Assembly (NCBI GenBank): GCA_024305405.1
Contig: JAKNDB010000054.1
Span: forward strand, 744,001 to 808,000
DNA length: 64,000 bases
Source: Dirofilaria immitis
Lineage: Eukaryota; Nematoda; Chromadorea; Rhabditida; Onchocercidae
Direction: 5' to 3'
In this document: positions 27,699 through 46,173 of the stretch, piece by piece
Numbering within the stretch: position 1 is the first letter of the stretch
How the letters are laid out: each line of letters begins with the position of its first letter
Notes under the pieces: model-generated
Told to the model about the DNA's origin: nothing
The model's database searches: none
The model's input: the letters and a program-made list of their open reading frames with translations, nothing else
Program-made: the position numbers and the translations under genes

Positions 27699-29039
27699 GT
27701 GAGGATTTTCAATTTTGACAAAGGTAATATTGTCCTTTACCGTTAATTAAATATCACTTAAAAAAAACCGCTGATTCATCAGGAACATGGTAGTAAACAA
27801 AATGCCATTGTCAATAGCTTTTATTAGAAAAATTATTTTTAAAAATCATTTAAATATTTAAAAATCAATAATCGATATTTACATTGTATATCATATATAA
27901 TTGATTATTGATTATCTGGTTAATTGAGGATAATCTAAGCAAAATGTTGCTCAATCGGAAAGTGATTAAATATTGACAATTGAAAAATGATTTGTGATAA
28001 ATGATATGATCAAGAATGAATAATTAGATATGATTTTCCATAATTAAATCGAAATTTGATTTTGATTTCTAAATATTTGTGACACTATATCTTAATAGTA
28101 TTTTCTATCATTCAATAAAGAATGGCATAGATTGATCTGCAAAACTTCAATTTACATTACAATGCAAGTAATTGACATCTTTGTCGTAAAATATATTACG
28201 ATGTGCCAAAATCGCAATAAATACGAAATTTTTGCGGCGAAGCATATTTCGATCGATTTGTGCTCAATTTTAGTATAAAATTTTATACTTCTATATAATA
28301 ATACAACTCTAAAATATAATTATCATTAATTAAAAATAAAAAAGTAATGGATGATTCTATTCCAATTATTAAATGGTTCAATCGATATTTATCGATTATT
28401 ATTTTATTGATTGATTCCTTCTAATCAATTTAATATAATAATTGTTTAATTTTAAGTAAACTGATCATTATTTATGAAAATATGATGCAACTCATTGCAC
28501 CTCTCTTTTCCCAATTATGTTTGCATTCTCGAGAATAGAAAAGATGTTATTGATATAAGCAATTCTCGAAGTAATCCTGTACGTTCTCATTCGATGCAAA
28601 AAAACGCATTATTGATAAATTATGGAAATGAAGTTTATATCATTATTTCATATCATTTATTTTTTTAGAAAAGAGCGAAATGAGAAAGATGCACAATAAA
28701 ATTATAATTGATCAATTAATCGATCAATCAATCAATAAAGTTATTAATTCGTTGACTGATAAATTTAAGTTCAAAATTCATCATTAATTGCTTCTTTATA
28801 ATGTATATATTCCATAAATCAGAGATATGATAAGTAATTACCAATTCATTCCGATAACATCGTTCACCTTTTCGTTATCAGCTCTACCTGCTCAATAAAG
28901 GTGACAATTGATGACCCATATCATCATTAGATACCCCATTTCTCTGATAAAAAGATGATAAATGAATATTTGCATTATCTACTAATTACATCGATTACAT
29001 ATAAAATATTGATACATATGCATCTTTCGTGTAAACATT

Positions 29040-29400
29040 GCTGTATGCGTGAATGCACGTGTATATATTTAATGTGCATATGTGTATATGAGTATGCGTA
29101 TGTTTAATACGTGTACGTATTTACACATACAATGTGATATGCGTATGTGTATATATATATGTGTGTACATGTGTCTGCATATATATGCACATGCATGTAT
29201 ACGCTTATACGTGTGTGATCTATATGTTTACGTGTGCATACAATACAGTGCGTATACGTATGTGGGCGTATATATGTCTGTATGCGTACATATGTGCGTC
29301 TATATATACGCTTACGTATTTGCACATATATGCGTGGATGCGTGAAGTGTGCATGTACACCCTTACATGAGTGTTTATACGTGTGTATATAGCCAGTCTG
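29040..29400. repeat. Alternating purine-pyrimidine tract (TG/CA/TA/CG steps)
   Basis: About 360 bp of imperfect GTGTATATAC/GCGTATGT-type dinucleotides, far richer in G and C than its surroundings. It creates open frames on both strands with Tyr/Val/Cys/His-rich translations, which are artefacts. It lies about 0.4 kb upstream of the Rab6 start. Confidence 0.85.
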
Positions 29401-29769
29401 CAAATGACTATTACGGAAAAAGTAGAGTGCTGCAATAGGCTTGACATGTTCATATGGGACGATGAATTTTCGGGGTTGGCTGTAAAACCGAAGGAATGCG
29501 GGGCCGTGTTTTTTTATTTTCTGTAGTCAGAGTATTGCTAATACAGTTCATTTTAATTTGTCATTTATATGTTATTTCGTGTATTGTTTCTGGTTTGAAT
29601 AATATATGTGTTTATGTATGTATCGAAGAATTAAATATCTAAATTTAAAATATTATTAAAAAATTCTTCAAATTTTATCTGAAATTGGGCAAGTGAATCC
29701 TACCATAATAACATTATATTATATTCGATTAATATGTGAAAAATTGAATGAATATTATATCATGATGAT

Positions 29770-29779
29770 ATTTCAGGAT
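29770..29779 (+). promoter_or_regulatory. Probable 5' splice acceptor (spliced leader or 5' UTR intron) of Rab6
   Basis: TATTTCAG ends a few bases before the ATG of Rab6 (TTTCAG|GATATGGCT). A strong acceptor this close to a start codon fits SL trans-splicing in nematodes; an ordinary 5' UTR intron cannot be ruled out from sequence alone. Confidence 0.55.
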
Positions 29780-35713
<5,934 letters not shown>

Positions 35714-37214
35714 TGCTTGCTTCGTTTTGGTCATCAAATGGATAAATATCTCGAAGTTTACTCCCTGGCTCTGCTAAGATAATTTATTAGTTTCAATACG
35801 AAGAGAAGTATTTGAAAAATTAATTTTGCAATTTCGAATTATTTGCTGTTTTTTCTGTTTCGCGTAAATGGATTAAAGAATTGATGCAAATGTATAAGCG
35901 ATAAATAATAATTCCTAAATCTGAATATCATACTATTCGGATCGTTTAATGTTTAAAATTATTTATATGCTAAATTCTATAGTTCCAATAAATGCGATAA
36001 TTAAGAATATCGATTGCCATGAAAGATAACTAAGCTAATATCATCTAATATCAATGTAAAAAATATATAGGAAATAAGAGTTATAATTCTAGATTAATAG
36101 TTGTTTTAACTTTAGATCATCCACATCCACTTATCGGCATTTTGCCCATGAAAAGACGTACTGCCCTATCTCCCCAATTATTCCTATGATCCGTATTTTC
36201 GATCATTGATGTTTCTATGTTATTTAACTATTTTTTATGATATGTGTATTCAATAATCGGCTATTTTTTGTCTTCTAAAATGTGCGTGCTTGCTTGGCTT
36301 ATTATCTGTATCTCGTTTTTTTCTCTCTCTCTCTCTCTCGACGATGAATAAAATTATATTGGCATTTAGAAATATGCATTGAAAAATTTAATTATAGATT
36401 TTTTTATTGAAATCGAAGCTAAGACATTATTTCGTCTCCTATCTTTTTAAAACGATTACAAATAGTAACGAGAAATATTTGATCTAAAAATAAATAATGG
36501 CACAATTCAACTAAATTTTTAAATGAAAAATTATGAAATAAAAGATAGATAGGCTAGATAGAAATTTACATTAAAAGCAGTTACATCATTATCATCAGCT
36601 ATAGCTATTTCCCAATAAGATGAAAAATAAGTATAAAAATTAATCCATGCAATTAAGACAAAAATATCATGAAAAATGTTTTCATAGAAATTTAGAAAAG
36701 AAATGCTTCCAACTATAAAACTATAAAGTGCAATAAACTTAAAAAATTGTTCGATCGAAAAAATTACATTAAGATAATATAAAAGAAAGGATAAAAAAGA
36801 ATAGCGGATATGATTCATAACATTTAATTCTATGATTTTTGTCTTTTCATTTTTGAGAAAATTAATTTTATGAGATACGATATAAATAGATCCTTTATAT
36901 ATGACAATCTCAATGATAAAATCTGATAAAAATGTGCAAAAATAACTTGGAGAAACATTTGATAACGAAAACAACTGTAATTGATTTAGCTAAAATAAAT
37001 TATACAGTACGAAGAGATGCAAATGTTCCTTATTTCTTTTACTCAAAAAATGAGAAAAAATAATGGAATTTTTTAATGATAAGATAACAATATCAGTGTC
37101 TCACAGAAAATATTTCCATATATTGATAAGAACAGAAAAAAATTTATGCCTAATGATTCAAAATTACTGCTTCTTTCAACGTTACGTCATCCATCATATT
37201 TGATTTAATTTAAT
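35714..37214. other. Convergent intergenic region with one long AT-type open frame
   Basis: A 147-codon minus frame (36531-36974) is Phe/Ile/Tyr/Ser-rich and hydrophobic with no family motif. Length alone is unusual for this window, but the composition is what AT-rich DNA gives by chance, so it is not called as a gene. A CT run lies at 36322-36339. The 3' ends of Rab6 and Ubc13 face each other here. Confidence 0.45.
36322..36339 (+). repeat. CT dinucleotide run
   Basis: Perfect (CT)9 after a T tract, in the intergenic space between Rab6 and Ubc13. Confidence 0.9.
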
Positions 37215-37673
37215 TCAATCACCAGTTGCATAAATACGTGTCCATTCTTGTGCAGTACGTATCGCATCACTTTCATTATTCTTCCATTGTTCCGCAACAT
37301 CGGTTGCTAATGGATCGTCTGGATTTGGTGCTGAGAGTAATGCTTGGATCGAGAGTAGGACGGTACGTATTTGAAGTGCTGGTGACCATTTATCTTTTAG
37401 GATATCCAAGCATATTCGTCCCAATTTGTCAATATTTGGATGATAAATTTTTGTCATAAAGCGAACCTTTGGTGCAGCCATCGGATATTCTTCAGGTAGG
37501 AAAAGTTCCAACTTAAAGACACCACCAGCAAATGGACTACCATCAGGACCAGCAATAATAACATGAAAATAACGAGCATTACTATCATCAGGTACGGCCG
37601 AAATTCCAGGTACTGGATCATTCATTAAACGTTGCGTTTCCTTCGTAATACGTCTTGGCAGAGCACTTGTCAT
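37215..37673 (-). CDS. ubc-13: Ubiquitin-conjugating enzyme Ubc13 (UBE2N)
   Basis: Ubc13 with a Uev1/Mms2 partner builds Lys63-linked ubiquitin chains in DNA-damage tolerance and signalling. The coding part is one exon of 152 residues, the usual family length. It shows N-terminal [17 protein letters not shown], the HPN motif in [19 protein letters not shown] with the catalytic Cys in RICLD, then [20 protein letters not shown] and [18 protein letters not shown]. The ending RIYATGD is also Ubc13-like. The start MTSAL is chosen because it matches the family. The frame is open a further seven codons upstream only to an acceptor (TTTTATAG at about 37695-37702), which is a likely spliced-leader site or the end of a 5' UTR intron. 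No breaks; unlike its neighbours it lacks coding introns. Confidence 0.97.
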   Translation of the reverse strand: MTSALPRRITKETQRLMNDPVPGISAVPDDSNARYFHVIIAGPDGSPFAGGVFKLELFLPEEYPMAAPKVRFMTKIYHPNIDKLGRICLDILKDKWSPALQIRTVLLSIQALLSAPNPDDPLATDVAEQWKNNESDAIRTAQEWTRIYATGD

Positions 37674-37696
37674 TCTTGTAATCCTAATTTTCACCT

Positions 37697-40285
37697 ATAA
37701 AAAAGGAAAATTCATTTCATTATAAATTATATCTTGATGAAATAAAAAAAAAATATTGATAACTAAATTCAAGTGACAGTAAAACAAATGTCATTGGATG
37801 TATATAAATTGCATAAGCAATCTATAGATAATTATAGGATAGATTTGGTCAATAAGAGAATTTATTTATAAAAAAATTTTACAACTAATATCAAAAAATT
37901 ACTGCTAACAAAAATACTAAATCCCGTAAGAAATTAATAATTTTATTTGTTATCATAATAAATTGAATTATTCGTAGATGTAAGAAAATTGTAATTAGAG
38001 AAAAAAATGTATAATTAATAGTCGCTATAAAGATAATAAACTTTTCAATTAATCATTTCCATTGCAATACAACTTTATAAATAACTTTATTTCTAAATAT
38101 CTTATTAAAAATTGGTAATAAACAATTTATAAGAACTACAACAATATGCAATCAGTAGAAATTAAAAAAAAAAGTAATAATAATAATATCTATTAGCGCA
38201 AAAGCTCAACTTTATAAACAATATAATTAAGTATTTAGTTGAAATAATTGATAATTTTTCAATGATTTACTTATTTTTAATAATTCTTGTAATCCTAAAA
38301 AATGAAATTCAAATATCTTTCTAAATAAAACGACGAATTTTTGCGCCAATCAACAATATCGAAAATTTTAAAATAGTTATAACAAAAATATTAGACAAAT
38401 CCTAAGTATCAAAAAATGAAAATAAAGTTCAGTAAATTATTAATCGATTAAGTAATGATAAATCAGTGATTTGATGAATTTATTCAAAGTTTATGATAAT
38501 TTTTCAATTAAACAATCACTTCTTTAATAGAAAATCGAAAAAATTCCATTTCTGATACATAATTTTGCAAAATACTTTTGCATTTTAATATTTAAAAGTG
38601 TGAAAATTTCAAATGATTTAAAATTATCATAAAAATATTAAAAACGAACGTTGGATTATGATTTACTCGTTCTACTTGCTTTTCTCGAAATTCAATGAAA
38701 TTATTCTAGGAACTACCAAATCTATAGAAAATGAATTCGATTCATTTTATTTATTTCGTTTCTGAAGTCGATACATTTGTTTTATTTGGTGTTTCTAAAG
38801 ATAAGAATGTTCTATGAAGGAGGGTATTAAATATCGATCGAAAATGAATACTAAATTTATTATCAAATGGGACATAAAATTATACTATTTTAAATTAAAA
38901 ATTTTGGATTTTAGTGAAATTATTTTTAGCAAAATTTACAATTTACGAAAAAGAAAATATGCAATTGATAATTAAAGATAAAATGATAACATAGAAAAAA
39001 ATCGAATGAAAAAGTAAATTAAATGTCATTTTCGTCTTAAAATGGAAATTGTAATAAATAAAAAAAAGTATAATCTCTCGGATTAATCATGCTTCCTCAT
39101 TGAAGATTAAAGGATGTATCAAAAGCAATTAAATTTATTGAACAATGAAAGAGATCAATGAAAAAATATTGAACATTTTATTTTCAAATTACTGGCAAAG
39201 TTAAGCCCTGAGAAAGTATAAGAAATAGCAAATTTAAATGAAATTAATTTCCCCAATTTAATTCACATTCTATTGTAAAACTTATCGAACATTCTAAATG
39301 CCATATTAAATATTTATAATTTTATATACATTAGAATAATCTTAGAATTTTCTTTAAAGATAAAATTAACTCATCTGAAAAGGATTCGCATAAAATCGAA
39401 ATAAAAGGTCATTTACACTTTTCCAAAAAAAAATACTATTGCAATTTTTCTATCAATATCTCCTAAATTGACGTCATCTCTTTTTTTTAAAAGAAATGCA
39501 GATGATAAAGGAGAGGAAGTAACAATTGAATTTTTGATTTAAGACAAAACAAGCAAACAATTTGAAGATAAAGATAAGCAAATAGGCAAAGGCATAATTG
39601 AGCACTACATATGCCATTTTTAGTTGTGATAAAATATCTGACAACAATTCATTGATACACAATCAAAAGACAGATTTTTGACAGAATAAATTTCATTAAA
39701 ATCTGAGAATTAATGTATGAGGAGAAACAAATATTAATTTTAACGGCAAATCGATAAAATGCTCATGAAAACTTCACTACAATATAAAGAGAAGTAAACA
39801 ATGACCTATTATGGGATGTTCCTTGTCAAAAATTTATGACCTTTCAGTTGATTCATCACAAAAGAAGTAAAGAAAAATTGAAACAACCAATTTAACAAGA
39901 TAATGACCTATTACAGGAAGTTACTTGAGGAATTGAGAAAAACTGAAGAGTTCAATTCAGCAAGATGATGACGACCTTTAATCCACTTCTAAACTTCACG
40001 AGAAAAACAATTTCACAAAATCATAGTGAAAGTAAATGCTCAACTGAAAAACAATAATGAAATATTTATCCAACAAACAATCAACCGCTAACTTCTAGTT
40101 GATCAATTATTATCGGAGGTAAAAATAATGTCAGAAGTCAATAACCATGTGAATTCTTGGCTTATAATAATATACAGCATTACCACACGGTGCTAATTTC
40201 ATGAATAATTGTGAACCTTTCATGTTTGCCCGAAATTATACGTAATTTCACAGATCGTAAGAGTCACTCGTTATCCAGTCGTTCA
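37697..40285. other. Intergenic, no gene seen
   Basis: About 2.6 kb of AT-rich DNA between the Ubc13 start and the PKI end. Only low-complexity frames occur (for example 39474-39662, minus, Phe/Leu-rich). From about 39700 to 40600 the sequence is less A/T-run-rich and has similar phrases at 39800 and 39903 (AATGACCTATTA), a hint of weak duplication. Confidence 0.45.
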
Positions 40286-41031
40286 CTAGCTAATTGTATC
40301 TTTCTTTTCTGAAATATGGAAATCAATATTTTACGAAAATTACGTGAAGCAAATGAAAAACAAGTCAAAAACTCGTAAATTAGATTGAAAGGGCGTAAAA
40401 CATAAATGATAACTCATCTGGCGTGATACATATATATGCATTAACTGTTGATAAGGAATTCGATTGAAACGAATATTACGTAAAAAAATTTATGACGATG
40501 GCTCCTTTCTTGTTAAAGCATTAACGACATTTGACGATTACGTAAATCAATGAAAAATCAAATTAAACTGCAACAGTGAAGATGACAAGTTATCAGTTAT
40601 CATATGTATAAGTGCAAGTAATGATAATGGTCCAACTACTATGCATATTACGTGAAAAAATCCATAAACATTAATCCCTTTTTGCTGGGTTAAAAATAAA
40701 AAAAAATGATGGGAATTGTTTCAAATTATTGCAATGCACACCGAGTGGCGAAACAGCTCAGAGATAAATGATTATTTATTATTAATTTTAGAAATGATTT
40801 TATACTGTTACCTGTATTGTCATTTATGGTATAATTATCACAGCTATCTGTATTCATCGAGGATAATCGTTCGGCAAGTTTTGTAGTATCCGGATTTACT
40901 CCCTGTGCGTCTACTTCCGGAACGGCATCCCGTCTTCCACTACGTCCGGAACTCATAAAATTTATCATTTGATCTTCCTCATCCCGGCCGCTTTTACAAC
41001 TTCCTTGTACCGCGTCATCCATTTCACCCAT
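40286..41031 (-). CDS. cAMP-dependent protein kinase inhibitor (PKI) homologue
   Basis: PKI is a small protein that blocks the PKA catalytic subunit as a pseudosubstrate and exports it from the nucleus. Exon 1 is 41031-40812 and exon 2 is 40308-40286. The product is about 80 residues, the usual PKI size. Key sequence is INFMSSGRSGRRDAVPEV: the pseudosubstrate RSGRRDAV, with an aromatic residue upstream as in vertebrate PKI, where SGRTGRRNA is the inhibitory core. Next comes TTKLAERLSSMNTDSC, which matches the position and Leu spacing of the PKI nuclear export signal. The donor ACAG|GTAACA is strong. The short second exon (EKKDTIS, stop) is in phase but small, so another 3' exon is possible. 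The start chosen is MGEMDDAV; an earlier in-frame Met lies in AT-rich sequence. Confidence 0.85.
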
Positions 41032-41430
41032 TTTTATTGCATTTAAATAAATTAGAAACAATTATCATATGAATTTTGTCCGTTCAAATAGCTCAATTTA
41101 ATGCATATTCAATACAGTAATCTTTGAAATACCGTAATACTTGATACCGTTATACGATATTGATCTGTAACCGCAATTTTAATGATCACTTTTAGCAGTG
41201 AATGTATATAAGTTTTTAATATATTTGAAGCAATTAATAGAACAGTTAAGTAAATCGAAATTGAAATTAAAGCATTTTACGGAATAATATGAAAAGATTG
41301 ACGAATACGTGTTGTAACGTGTAATATGACGTGAAATGAGTGATATTGCGATGATTTAGTACATAGAACAGAATGCTAGAGTACATCAAACATAGTCAAC
41401 AACTGACGATAAAGATAGATGTAATTGTCT

Positions 41431-41580
41431 CGCAAGATCACGAGAGTGGTTTATTAATCTATCAAGGTCATCAAAGTGGACAATTAATCTAGCAAGATCA
41501 CGAGAGTGAATTATTAGTCTAGCAAGGTCACTAGAGTGATTTATTAATCCAACAAGGTCACGAGAGTGGCTTATTATTTT
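41431..41580 (+). repeat. Five exact-period 30-bp tandem units with AAGGTCA half-sites
   Basis: Five units start at 41431, 41461, 41491, 41521 and 41551, with consensus GCAAGGTCACGAGAGTG followed by ATTATTAATCT. Units 2, 4 and 5 contain AAGGTCA; unit 2 reads TCAAGGTCA, the extended monomer site of SF-1/ERR-type nuclear receptors. Units 1 and 3 have AAGATCA. The array is about 0.4 kb upstream of the PKI start codon. Confidence 0.9.
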
Positions 41581-44053
41581 CTAACTTTTATTACCAAATT
41601 TGCATGACATAATATCTATAGAATGTAACTAAAAGAAGAATAGAAAATAATTTTAGTAAAATGATAACATCAGCAGTAATTGTCTGATAGCATCAGTAGT
41701 AATCGTCTATCTAATGATTAATGAATATTAAATAATTATCATGATAAATAATCTGATTGGCATTTTAAGAAATGATAAAAACAAATTGATTGATAAGAAC
41801 ATATATTATCAATGTGAAACAATGAGTACTTACTACTACAGTAACGTAACAATGAAAATTTTCAATTTCTTAATTCGTTTTAACTACATAAATCAATATT
41901 GAACGGCTGCTGCAGCGGTTGTCTGTCTGTTGGCTCGTCAATAATATTGACGATGAAATGGCATTAGAAGACGAAAGGGTATGTTTGAGGGATGTTGAGA
42001 GTGTTTAAGTTTAAAATGAGAAGGCGAGTAAAGAATTATCGAGATTGTCGCCAATTGAAATGACGTCGAAAACACGAGAATTTTCTTAATAACATATTAA
42101 TGATGGGAGGAGAATTGTAAATAAGTAGCATTGCAATGATAACATTATATACCTGTTTGCATAAATTTATTATATTCAAATGATATTTGAATTTATCATC
42201 GAAAATGAGCAGGTAATTAATAATCCAACAATAGTAAGTCATGTTAAGCTAATAATGAGACTTAAAATTAGGCTCTAATTTTCTGCTTAGATTAGTGGAA
42301 AATTTTTATTGAAAAATAGAGTTGTACTATAAAGAAGAATGAAATCATTTGGGATATAATTAAAAACTGGAAATTTTCATTTCATTTAATCCATTCTTTT
42401 TTCTTTTAAAAAATTTCATTTTATCCTATTGATATGATCTTTTTATCAGTTGAAAAATAATAGAATTTATATCATTTCTATTCTTTTATTGTGATATTGA
42501 AATATAAAATTCATTTTTTTCAACAAAAAATGGCATTAAATTATTTAAAATGCAAATTTTGCATTTTAAAGAAATTAAATTATTTCAATAATTTAATTCA
42601 ATAGAAAATGTTTTTTTTTTTCATTATAAAGCAGTAAAGAAAATGAATTTTTTGATAATTTATCTTTTACAAGAATTGTTAATAATTTGAAAATAAAACT
42701 TTTTTTAGAAAAAAGGCAATTGAATCAAAAATTCAGCATGGAAAGAAACTTTTCAAAATTAAATAAATTATGTACTTTTCAATTTAAAATAATTATAGCT
42801 AAAAGTTTATATTTCTATTAAAATTCAACTAAAAATTTTAAAACTGTTTTTAGGCAATTAAATTTATAAACGCACAGTTATATCATTTTATGAACTTTTT
42901 AAAATTAATTAAATCAAAAATTTTTTAATGTAAAATAATATTTCTAATGGCAATGTTTAAATTATTTCGAATGATTAAATATAAAAGTAATCAGTTAAAA
43001 TGAATCATTTATATAACATATTTAAGGAATTTAGTTAAAATTTAAAATTAATTTGATAATTATTCGAGAATATTATCTATTCCTAAAATAAACGACGATG
43101 TGAAATTTCAATAAACAAGTTTTTATAAAATAAAATAATGAAAGAATTATCCGATTTTTTTTTGTTAAGGAAATATGAAGGCATTAAATAGAGATGAAAT
43201 TTCTAAAATATAAAAATGAACTAAAATATCGATAAAATAGATTAAATAGATAAATACAGGTATGAACATAAAACTGGTTTTACAGTATGCTCAGGAATAA
43301 ACTGGTAAATTTAATGAGAAATATAATGTGAAAAATAATTTACATTTGAAACATAAACAATTGAATTTGAAGAAAACTAATTTGAAAGAGAAATTTCTTT
43401 CTTCTTTTTTTTCTTTTCTATGTTTACTTATTTCCTTGGATAGGTTCATTTCTTCTTTTTTTGTGTGATAATTAATTTTATTTAAAACTTTTTATGATTA
43501 AAATTTTATTTCAATTTATTATTACATATTAAAAAGTTATAATCATAATGATAACAATGAAAGATAAATTTTTTATCAGAAAATAAATAAATGATAAATT
43601 GATTTGCATTAAATTCGCTGTCAATTTTACGATAATTTTGCCTAAAATATAAATTTATTTAAATTTTTAACAGATAAGTTCTAAAATAATATTTTCTTAT
43701 CTTTTTTTATATATATAAAAATTATTTGATATAATGAAGAATTAAAAATTTTCCGCTTTATTATGATGTTCGAGATTGGATTGGAGATGAAATGTACAAT
43801 AATGTAATGTTCGAGATTGAAATTAAAATGGAAAATTTTTAATTAAAAAAACAGATAAATTAAAATGTGACTAAAATCAGGCTTATTCATCTAGCTTTTT
43901 ATATTTACATAATATTATTGATTAGTTTATAATTCAACAAATTTTAAAAGTTTCTTTTTTTTGTTTTAAATCAAAAAAGAAAACGAATAATAATTTCAAT
44001 AATAAAAAGTATGCATTTATTGATTTTATCTTTCTCGAGAATAGCAAAATTAG

Positions 44054-44056
<3 letters not shown>

Positions 44057-44096
<40 letters not shown>
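44057..44096. repeat. AT microsatellite
   Basis: About 20 uninterrupted AT units, 0.2 kb beyond the 3' end of the small membrane protein gene. Confidence 0.95.
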
Positions 44097-44100
<4 letters not shown>

Positions 44101-44325
44101 TAATCCAGATGACTAAGCTAATAATTAGTCAATCTAGATTCGTTTAAAATATATTATATATAAGTTTTAAAGCATTAACAATATTACATAAATTATGCTG
44201 TTAATGATACGATATGATTACATTATTAAATGCCATTAAGTCTAATGTCATACTAAACATTAATTTTCCGATTAAAAGCATTTTCGATCTCCTCTCTACA
44301 ATTTTTTTCTTTTATTTGTAAAATA

Positions 44326-45138
44326 TTAAGTGACTAATTTTAGATTCAAAAAGTTTACTCCATCTAAATGCCATGGAATTTCTGGATAATTGGGCAGGTG
44401 ACCTTCTTTCCATTTATCATGCTTTTCTTCATTAATTTGTTGAAATATCAAGTAAATGGTATATCCAATTAGAATTATAATTCCTCCAATAGTAAATGCT
44501 ATAATAAAATTTAATTTTTATTTATAATTTTCGATAAATTTCAATTCATAACTAAACGATTTCAAAAAAAAAAAATTTTATTATTTTCAGTAATAACATA
44601 ATAGCCTTTATATTGAATTTCTGAAAATTTTCAGAAGAAATAAACTAAATCAAATTTTGTGATTTCTAAGAAAAATATTAAATCAAAGTTTTTGAAATGA
44701 TTGATGCGCAAATTGATCAGGCGGCGCTAAATATTGTTTGGAAATATATTTTAAAATTTAATGGATCAATGAAATTTTCTTTTGAAAATAAGTGTATAAG
44801 AACAATCAAAATAAATATGAATAAATTGAATTTAAAAGTTACATAGTTTCAAATATTATTTCAAAAAAATGATTTAAAAGTTATCTTAAATTTAAAAACA
44901 AATGCAACCTATTTTATAAATATTTGGATCAAATTTCATAGTGACCTGATTAGATTTACTTTTCCAAAATCTTCTGATGCAGATCTTATCATATTTTCAA
45001 TAAAAATTTGTTAATCTGATTATGATAATTCAAAAAATCGACCGAAATTTACATCAAATGTAGAATTTTAGGTAAAAATTGTTTAATAAAGTTAAATAAC
45101 ATACCAAAATTTATAATCATCCACCAATCATAATGCAT
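44326..45138 (-). CDS. Small single-pass membrane protein (68 residues)
   Basis: Exon 1 45138-45105 (MHYDWWMIINF plus one base) joins exon 2 44498-44326 (TAA) in phase 1, using donor GGTATG and acceptor TTATAG. The protein has one strong membrane helix (FTIGGIIILIGYTIYLIF) near the N-terminus. A charged stretch (QQINEEKHDKWKEGHLPNYP) and the tail EIPWHLDGVNFLNLKLVT follow. There is no cleavable signal peptide. The tryptophan-rich start and His/Pro/Trp tail look conserved rather than random. Size and layout are like small subunits of mitochondrial complexes or small integral membrane proteins, but I cannot name a family. No ribosome-related or trans-splice acceptor stands out upstream of the ATG. 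Confidence 0.6.
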
Positions 45139-46173
45139 TTTAGCAAAGAGAAATATTTTTAATATGCAATAAATTTTCAAAAATGATTCTCAATGATAAA
45201 ATTGTACACAAAATATGTTATTTTCATTATAGAAATTTGCATATATAAAATCAATGATCGATTATTGGTTCAATAATTTTCTTATAAACTCCAATTCTCG
45301 ATATTATTTTCCACGGAAATAGAACGAACGTCAAAATGATGCAGATTAAATTAAAATCTCGACAAAAAGCTACCTTGACTTTGCCTAAAAGAAAAAAATT
45401 AATCATTAACAGTTCATTAAAATAAATTAAGAAAAATAGTTATCAAGTCAATAATTTCTAATTAATTATTCGATTTCAAGAAGCCAATGACTATCTACTA
45501 AATTGATTTAAAAAGTGACAAAAAGCTATAATTAAATAAACTTATTTAAATTTATTTACGCAAAAAAAACCGTTGCTTACAGAAATGGAGAACTTAAAAT
45601 AATCCGTCAAATAATTTTACTTTATCTGTTCATTTGGGAAATTTCAATTTATTAATTTGCATAAATGAATAATTTAAATATTCTCGAGATGATTGTAATT
45701 CATTTAAGGCACTAAAATTTACTTGAAGATGGCTGTTTACAATTTTCCTTCAATGCAAGTTTATTTTTACCCGCCATAAAATGCGATTTATTGCAGTCAT
45801 ATAATAAAATAAAGGACACTGCAAAATGAAACTTAAAATGGAATGTTAAATTTCCATTCTCAAGGAACGGGCAGTCTCGATATTATTAAAATCTTAGCAT
45901 ATGCTAATCATCTAATAGATCTATTTTATTCGCCTTATATTACCAATTCCCATTTCCTGCTCATTATCCAGTATTTTTATTTGCATTATTTTGCTCGAGA
46001 GTAATCGAGAGTGATCGTTTTTGATTTTGTAGTATTAACTTAGCAATGAATTCACATTTACTTTAGCAATGGAATATTCTAAATTCGAACTGTACAAAAA
46101 TTTCAATTTAAAATTCAAAATCTTCTCTACCTAATTAAGAAACTTAGTTTGCTTTTTTAGAAGAAATGAAAAA
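45139..46173. other. Short divergent intergenic region
   Basis: Separates the small membrane protein gene (minus) from the gene at 46.2 kb (plus). No exon seen. GCTTTTTTAG at 46151-46160, 14 bases before the downstream ATG, is a probable spliced-leader or 5' UTR acceptor. Confidence 0.5.

Larger units (their letters stand above)
25775..29779. other. Divergent intergenic region between cytochrome b5 and Rab6
   Basis: No exon is supported in about 4 kb. It contains a 35-bp-period direct repeat (27491-27554), a GA-rich run (about 27658-27698) and an alternating purine-pyrimidine block (29040-29400). The remainder is plain AT-rich sequence. Promoters of both divergent genes should lie here. Confidence 0.5.
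41032..44325. other. Intergenic, contains a 30-bp tandem repeat and AT runs
   Basis: No exon is supported. It holds the 30-bp repeat at 41431-41580, upstream of PKI, and a long AT run at 44057-44096. Much of 42300-43750 is extreme A/T with no structure I can name. Confidence 0.5.

Noticed and set aside
29082..29453. Several overlapping open frames on both strands (77-99 codons, Tyr/Val/Cys/His rich)
   Set aside because: All are translations of the alternating purine-pyrimidine tract; every frame is open because the tract lacks stop triplets.
36531..36974. 147-codon hydrophobic minus-strand frame
   Set aside because: Longest in the window apart from Ubc13 and Tipin, but Phe/Ile/Tyr/Asn bias and lack of any motif fit chance; considered and dropped as an organellar insertion for lack of any recognisable organellar protein.
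37674..37694. Upstream extension of Ubc13 by seven codons
   Set aside because: It would start at a non-ATG codon right at a splice acceptor; the family start MTSALPR is at 37673.
41431..41580. CRISPR-like array
   Set aside because: Units are contiguous with no spacers, in a eukaryotic genome; it is a plain tandem repeat.
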